16,264 nucleotides of DNA, taken from the NCBI GenBank assembly GCA_048527645.1, contig DBGFNI010000145.1, forward strand, positions 1 to 16,264. The letters run 5' to 3'. How positions within the stretch are numbered: position 1 is the stretch's first letter; every line of letters starts with the position of its first letter. This DNA is from HGM12669 sp048527645 (lineage in GTDB: Bacteria > Bacillota > Clostridia > Oscillospirales > CAG-272). Under the pieces are notes generated by a model. That model searched no databases, was not told the DNA's origin, and saw nothing but the letters and a program-made list of their open reading frames with translations. Position numbers and translations under genes: made by a program. Of this stretch, positions 12,756 to 16,264 are shown piece after piece.

Positions 12756-14051
12756 ATGCAGTATGACCGGGAAACCATGATTTTCACCGTCAGTCAGATG
12801 AATGAATATATCAAGATGCTGCTGGAGTCTTCGCCGGTTCTCACCGCTGTCAGTATGCGCGGCGAGATTTCAAACTTCACGGCACACCGATCGGGACACT
12901 ACTATTTCACGCTGAAAGACGAAGACGGACAAATGCGTGCGGTCATGTTCCGCTCTGCCGCATCCCGGCTGCCTTTTGTGCCGGAAAACGGGATGCGCGT
13001 CATTGTGCGCGGCAGAGTCTCTGTGTATTCGCCCAGCGGCCAATACCAGTTTTACGCTGAGGGCATGGAGCCGGACGGGCTTGGTGCGCTGGCTTTGGCA
13101 TATGAGCAGCTTCGGCAAAAGCTGGAGGCGGAAGGTCTCTTCGACCAATGCCGCAAAAAGCCCCTTCCCGCTTTTCCGCGGCGCATCGGCGTGATCACCT
13201 CTCCTACCGGCGCCGCCGTACGCGATATGATCAATGTTTTAACCAGGCGCTTCCCGCTCTGTGAAATGGTGCTCTTTCCCGCTCTGGTGCAGGGGGAGGG
13301 CGCGGCGGTACAGCTTTGTTCCGGCATTCGATATTTCAACCGCTCAGCAAGCGTTGATCTGATTATCATCGGCAGAGGCGGTGGCTCTGCGGAGGATCTC
13401 TGGGCATTCAACAATGAGGAACTGGCGCGCTGCATTGCAGACAGTACACTGCCCGTCATTTCCGCGGTCGGGCATGAAGTCGACTATACAATCTGCGACT
13501 TTGTGGCAGATCTGCGTGCGCCGACCCCCTCCGCTGCGATGGAGCTTGCCCTGCCGGACTGTGAAGAACTGCGCGACCGCATCGGCAAGCGCCTCAACCA
13601 GATGGTCGGCTTGTGTTCAGGACAGCTGCAAAGCCGACGGCGTGCACTGCGCGTGCTGCAAAGCGCACGTGTTCTCGCCTCTCCCGGGCATTATGTCGAT
13701 CAGCGCCGGATGGATGTGCTCCATGCCGAGCAGCAGCTGACGGGCATTTTTTCGCGTCTGCTGGCAGACCGGCACGCCGCGTGCACCTTTTTGCAGATGG
13801 AGCTGGAGCACACAGCGAACAGTCTTTTACAAAAAGCGCATAAGTCCCTTGCAGAAAGCACAGCAAGGCTTGAAGCGCTCAATCCTTTGAGCGTGCTCTC
13901 ACGCGGGTACAGCGCGGTGTTTGATACAAGCAATTGCCCCGTCTGCCGCGCAGATCAGGTGCTGCCGGGGCAGATGCTACACCTCTGTTTTTCCGACGGT
14001 ACGGTAGATAGCATCGTGCAGAATGTCAAACGCGATACAACCGAATCATAA
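12756..14051 (+). CDS. xseA: Exodeoxyribonuclease VII large subunit
   Basis: The catalytic subunit of Exo VII, which degrades single-stranded DNA to oligonucleotides together with XseB. The 431-residue protein has an N-terminal OB-fold (about 10-105, with GEISNF and SGHYYFTLKD). The catalytic domain follows, with IGVITSPTGAAVRDM (144-158), IIGRGGGSAEDLWAFNNEELA (204-224) and VISAVGHEVDYTICDFVADLRAPTPSAA (234-261). A helical region comes next, then a C-terminal NPLSVLSRGYSAVF segment. The ATG follows AAGGGGTG (12741-12748) at seven bases. xseB follows after 23 bases, the usual pairing, so both subunits come from one transcript. Confidence 0.96.
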   Translation: MQYDRETMIFTVSQMNEYIKMLLESSPVLTAVSMRGEISNFTAHRSGHYYFTLKDEDGQMRAVMFRSAASRLPFVPENGMRVIVRGRVSVYSPSGQYQFYAEGMEPDGLGALALAYEQLRQKLEAEGLFDQCRKKPLPAFPRRIGVITSPTGAAVRDMINVLTRRFPLCEMVLFPALVQGEGAAVQLCSGIRYFNRSASVDLIIIGRGGGSAEDLWAFNNEELARCIADSTLPVISAVGHEVDYTICDFVADLRAPTPSAAMELALPDCEELRDRIGKRLNQMVGLCSGQLQSRRRALRVLQSARVLASPGHYVDQRRMDVLHAEQQLTGIFSRLLADRHAACTFLQMELEHTANSLLQKAHKSLAESTARLEALNPLSVLSRGYSAVFDTSNCPVCRADQVLPGQMLHLCFSDGTVDSIVQNVKRDTTES

Positions 14052-14074
14052 AAGCTCTGAAAGGAAAAGAAAAC

Positions 14075-14335
14075 ATGGCGGAAAACAAAAAGAAGCAACC
14101 TGGCTTTGAAGCATCTCTTACAAGGCTGGAGGAAATCGTTCGCCTGCTCGAAAACGGCGACGCCACATTGGATACTTCTCTCTCTCTGTTTGAGGAGGGC
14201 GTTTCACTGGTCAAGCAATGCAACCGTCAGCTCGATGAGGCGGAAGCGAAAATCAGCGTTCTGACCAAGAACAGCGAAGGGGAAATCACAGAAAAGAATT
14301 TTATACCGAAGGACAGCACTACCGATGAAACCTGA
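14075..14335 (+). CDS. xseB: Exodeoxyribonuclease VII small subunit
   Basis: The 86-residue helical protein binds the XseA C-terminal region in multiple copies. The family signature is plain: FEASLTRLEEIVRLLENGDATLDTSLSLFEEGVSLVKQCNRQLDEAEAKI (about 11-60), followed by a short polar tail. AAAGGAAAAG precedes the ATG. The 3' end overlaps ispA by 11 bases, so ispA translation is probably coupled to it. Confidence 0.96.
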   Translation: MAENKKKQPGFEASLTRLEEIVRLLENGDATLDTSLSLFEEGVSLVKQCNRQLDEAEAKISVLTKNSEGEITEKNFIPKDSTTDET

Positions 14336-15212
14336 TTTCAAACAGCAGATGCGCCTAGACTGCGAGAAAATCGAGCAGGCGCTGGCGCATTATCTCCCGA
14401 AAACCGAAGAAAACTATCACGTCATCTATGACGCCGCACATTACAGTCTCATGGCAGGAGGCAAACGCATCCGCCCCTTTCTGACGCTTTCATTCTGCCG
14501 TCTGTTCGGCGGGGATGAAGCGCTTGCGCTCCGATTCGGCTGTGCGCTGGAAATGATCCATACCTATTCGTTGATTCATGACGATCTGCCTTGTATGGAT
14601 AACGATACGCTCCGCCGCGGAAAACCGACCAATCACGTCATATTCGGCGAGGACATGGCGCTGCTCGCAGGTGACACGCTGCTCACGCAAGCGTTTGCCG
14701 TAGCAAGCGGCGTGGGCGATCCCGTGCTTTGCTGCCGCGCCGTGCAGATTTTGTCTGAGCAGGCGGGAATCAACGGGATGATCGGCGGTCAAGTGCTCGA
14801 TCTTTTGGGAGAGAAAGAGCACTGCGACTTTGAAACGCTGTTGTCCATGCACGAAAAGAAAACGACTGCGCTCATCCGCGCCGCCTGTCTGCTGGGCTGT
14901 GTCAGCGCGGGGGTGACCGAGCCGCAAAGCGCCCAGATGCGTGCGGCGTGCGACTATGCGCACGGCATCGGTCTGACCTTTCAAATCGTTGACGATCTTC
15001 TTGATCGCTACGGCGATACCGCGCTGCTCGGAAAGCACACCGGAGGAGACGCCGAAAACGGAAAAACCACCTTTTTAAGCTTTATGGACGCAGAACAGGC
15101 AAAAGCCTACGCACAGGAACTGACCGAAAAAGCAAAGACCGCACTTGCGCCCTATCCCGAAAATGAGACGCTTTGCGCGCTTGCCGACTATCTTCTCACA
15201 CGAAACAGCTGA
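14325..15212 (+). CDS. ispA: Farnesyl diphosphate synthase (polyprenyl synthetase)
   Basis: The enzyme condenses isopentenyl diphosphate with dimethylallyl and geranyl diphosphate to give farnesyl diphosphate, the precursor of undecaprenyl carrier lipid. The 295-residue protein has GGKRIRP (45-51), the first Asp-rich motif HDDLPCMDNDTLRRGKPTNH (85-104; D86, D87, D92), GQVLDL (155-160), a KKTTALI segment (178-184) and the second Asp-rich motif QIVDDLLDRYGD (220-231). A tyrosine five residues before the first motif, as in E. coli IspA, fits a C15 product. It overlaps xseB, and the xseA-xseB-ispA order is common in bacteria. Placement in the same operon as murE links lipid carrier supply with cell wall precursor synthesis, although co-location may be incidental. 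Confidence 0.95.
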   Translation: MKPDFKQQMRLDCEKIEQALAHYLPKTEENYHVIYDAAHYSLMAGGKRIRPFLTLSFCRLFGGDEALALRFGCALEMIHTYSLIHDDLPCMDNDTLRRGKPTNHVIFGEDMALLAGDTLLTQAFAVASGVGDPVLCCRAVQILSEQAGINGMIGGQVLDLLGEKEHCDFETLLSMHEKKTTALIRAACLLGCVSAGVTEPQSAQMRAACDYAHGIGLTFQIVDDLLDRYGDTALLGKHTGGDAENGKTTFLSFMDAEQAKAYAQELTEKAKTALAPYPENETLCALADYLLTRNS

Positions 15213-15214
15213 AC

Positions 15215-16264
15215 ATGGAGCCATTACAAAAAACCAAACTCTTTGAAAACGACCCGATCCCGAAAGCGGTTTTCAGCCTGACTGTTCCGACCGTGATCAG
15301 TTCCTTGGTCATGGTGCTGTACAATCTGGCAGACACCTACTTTGTCGGGATGCTCAACGACCCGCTGCAAAATGCCGCCGTCACGCTCGCCGCTCCCGTA
15401 TTGCTCGCCTTCAACGCCGTCAACAATCTCTTTGGCGTGGGCTGCTCCAGCATGATGAGCCGGGCGCTTGGCAAAAAGGATTATCAGACCGTACGCAGAA
15501 CGGCGGCGTTCGGCTTTTGGTGTGCGCTGCTCTGTGGGGCACTCTTTTCCCTGTTCTGCACGGTTTTTCGCGCACCGCTGCTCACGCTGCTCGGCGCGCG
15601 GCGCCTAACCTGGGAGCCAACGCTTGGATATATGAAGTGGACGGTGTTCTGCGGTGCGGCACCGGCGATTCTCAATGTGGTGCTGGCACACATGGTGCGT
15701 TCGGAGGGCGCCGCTCTGCACGCAAGCGTCGGCACAATGAGCGGTTGCCTGCTCAATATCATCCTTGACCCGTTTTTCATTCTGCCGCGGTTTCTCGGGA
15801 TGGGTGCGGCGGGCGCGGGACTTGCCACCTTTCTATCCAACTGTACGGCGTGCCTCTATTTTCTGTTGCTCCTATTTGCCAAGCGCAAGCAGACCTTTAT
15901 TTCCTTGCGGCTGCGCATTGCCTGTTTTGAAAAAGGCATTGTCTTCGGCGTTTTTGCTGTGGGAATCCCCGCCGCAATTCAGAATTTGCTCAATGTTACC
16001 GGCATGACGGTGCTCAATCAGTTTACGGCCGGATATTCGGAAAGTGCCGTGGCAGCAATGGGAATCGCGAACAAAATCGCCATGATTCCCATGTATGTCG
16101 CCATGGGCATCTCCCAGGGCATCATGCCGCTGATCAGCTACAACTACGCCAGCGACAATATCAAGCGCATGAAGCATACCCTCACCTTTGCGGCCAAGAT
16201 CTCGGTCACCGGACTGGTGCTGGTATCCATTGCCTATTCCTTCTTTGCCGGCGACCTCATCACC
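15215..16264 (+). CDS. MATE-family efflux transporter (partial, runs off the window)
   Basis: The frame stays open from ATG 15215 to the last base, giving the first 350 residues of a MATE antiporter (usual length about 450), which exports drugs or metabolites using a Na+ or H+ gradient. The MATE signatures are clear: VPTVISSLVMVLYNLADTYFVG (about 24-45), FGVGCSSMMSRALGKKDY (about 73-90), RSEGAALHASVGTMSGCLLNIILDPFFI (162-189) and GMGAAGAGLAT (195-205). Many hydrophobic segments follow. No good ribosome site precedes the start; the ATG comes two bases after the ispA stop, which suggests translational coupling. A stop at 15164-15166 excludes starts further upstream. The substrate cannot be told. 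Confidence 0.9.
   Translation, partial: MEPLQKTKLFENDPIPKAVFSLTVPTVISSLVMVLYNLADTYFVGMLNDPLQNAAVTLAAPVLLAFNAVNNLFGVGCSSMMSRALGKKDYQTVRRTAAFGFWCALLCGALFSLFCTVFRAPLLTLLGARRLTWEPTLGYMKWTVFCGAAPAILNVVLAHMVRSEGAALHASVGTMSGCLLNIILDPFFILPRFLGMGAAGAGLATFLSNCTACLYFLLLLFAKRKQTFISLRLRIACFEKGIVFGVFAVGIPAAIQNLLNVTGMTVLNQFTAGYSESAVAAMGIANKIAMIPMYVAMGISQGIMPLISYNYASDNIKRMKHTLTFAAKISVTGLVLVSIAYSFFAGDLIT

Noticed and set aside
1..16264. Search for CRISPR arrays, tRNA or rRNA genes, insertion sequences, prophage or known defence systems
   Set aside because: No spaced repeats, cloverleaf-like segments, transposase or phage structural genes were seen; the ORFs resolve into housekeeping and wall genes.

Overview
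The window looks like a chromosomal segment of a low- to mid-GC Gram-positive anaerobe of the Clostridia, most probably Oscillospirales/Ruminococcaceae-like. The basis is strong AGGAGG-type ribosome binding sites, sigma-A promoters with 17-base spacers, the gene order nusB - TsaD-like protein - xseA - xseB - ispA, an S1-repeat protein of the clostridial type and a TtcA-like tRNA thiolase. This is inferred from protein families and gene order; no rRNA or tRNA gene is present to confirm it.

Bases 1-5040 hold short independent units on alternating strands: trmB (+), a TtcA-like tRNA thiolase (-), a leaderless amidase_3 N-acetylmuramoyl-L-alanine amidase (+), an S1-domain RNA-binding protein (-), a cyclophilin-type peptidyl-prolyl isomerase (+) and a membrane-anchored M15B D-alanyl-D-alanine carboxypeptidase (-). 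Convergent pairs are separated by clear hairpin terminators, at 801-832 and 3990-4026. The exception is the amidase/S1 pair, whose coding ends overlap by 19 bases. Divergent pairs have recognisable promoters.

Bases 5041-5432 form a divergent control region with back-to-back promoters for the carboxypeptidase and for a long rightward operon, plus a nested inverted repeat over the operon's -35 box. From 5433 to the window end eleven genes run on the + strand with small gaps or overlaps and no visible terminator: asnB, an ATP-grasp D-aspartate-ligase-like gene, an aspartate racemase, murE, nusB, a TsaD/Kae1 paralogue, a small three-helix membrane protein, xseA, xseB, ispA and a MATE-family transporter cut by the window edge.

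The most interesting part is the first four genes of this operon. Racemase (L-Asp to D-Asp), Aslfm-type ligase (D-Asp onto the side-chain amine of residue 3 of the peptidoglycan stem), AsnB-type amidotransferase (amidation of the D-Asp or another carboxylate) and a MurE with DNPD in place of the meso-diaminopimelate-specific DNPR together read as a self-contained pathway for a peptidoglycan with L-Lys (or L-Orn) at position 3 and a D-Asp/D-Asn cross-bridge. They are co-transcribed with a transcription factor and with ispA, which feeds the polyprenyl carrier. A D,D-carboxypeptidase lies divergently next door and an amidase nearby. The individual families are known. The four-gene layout including murE and the unusual MurE motif are what deserve checking.
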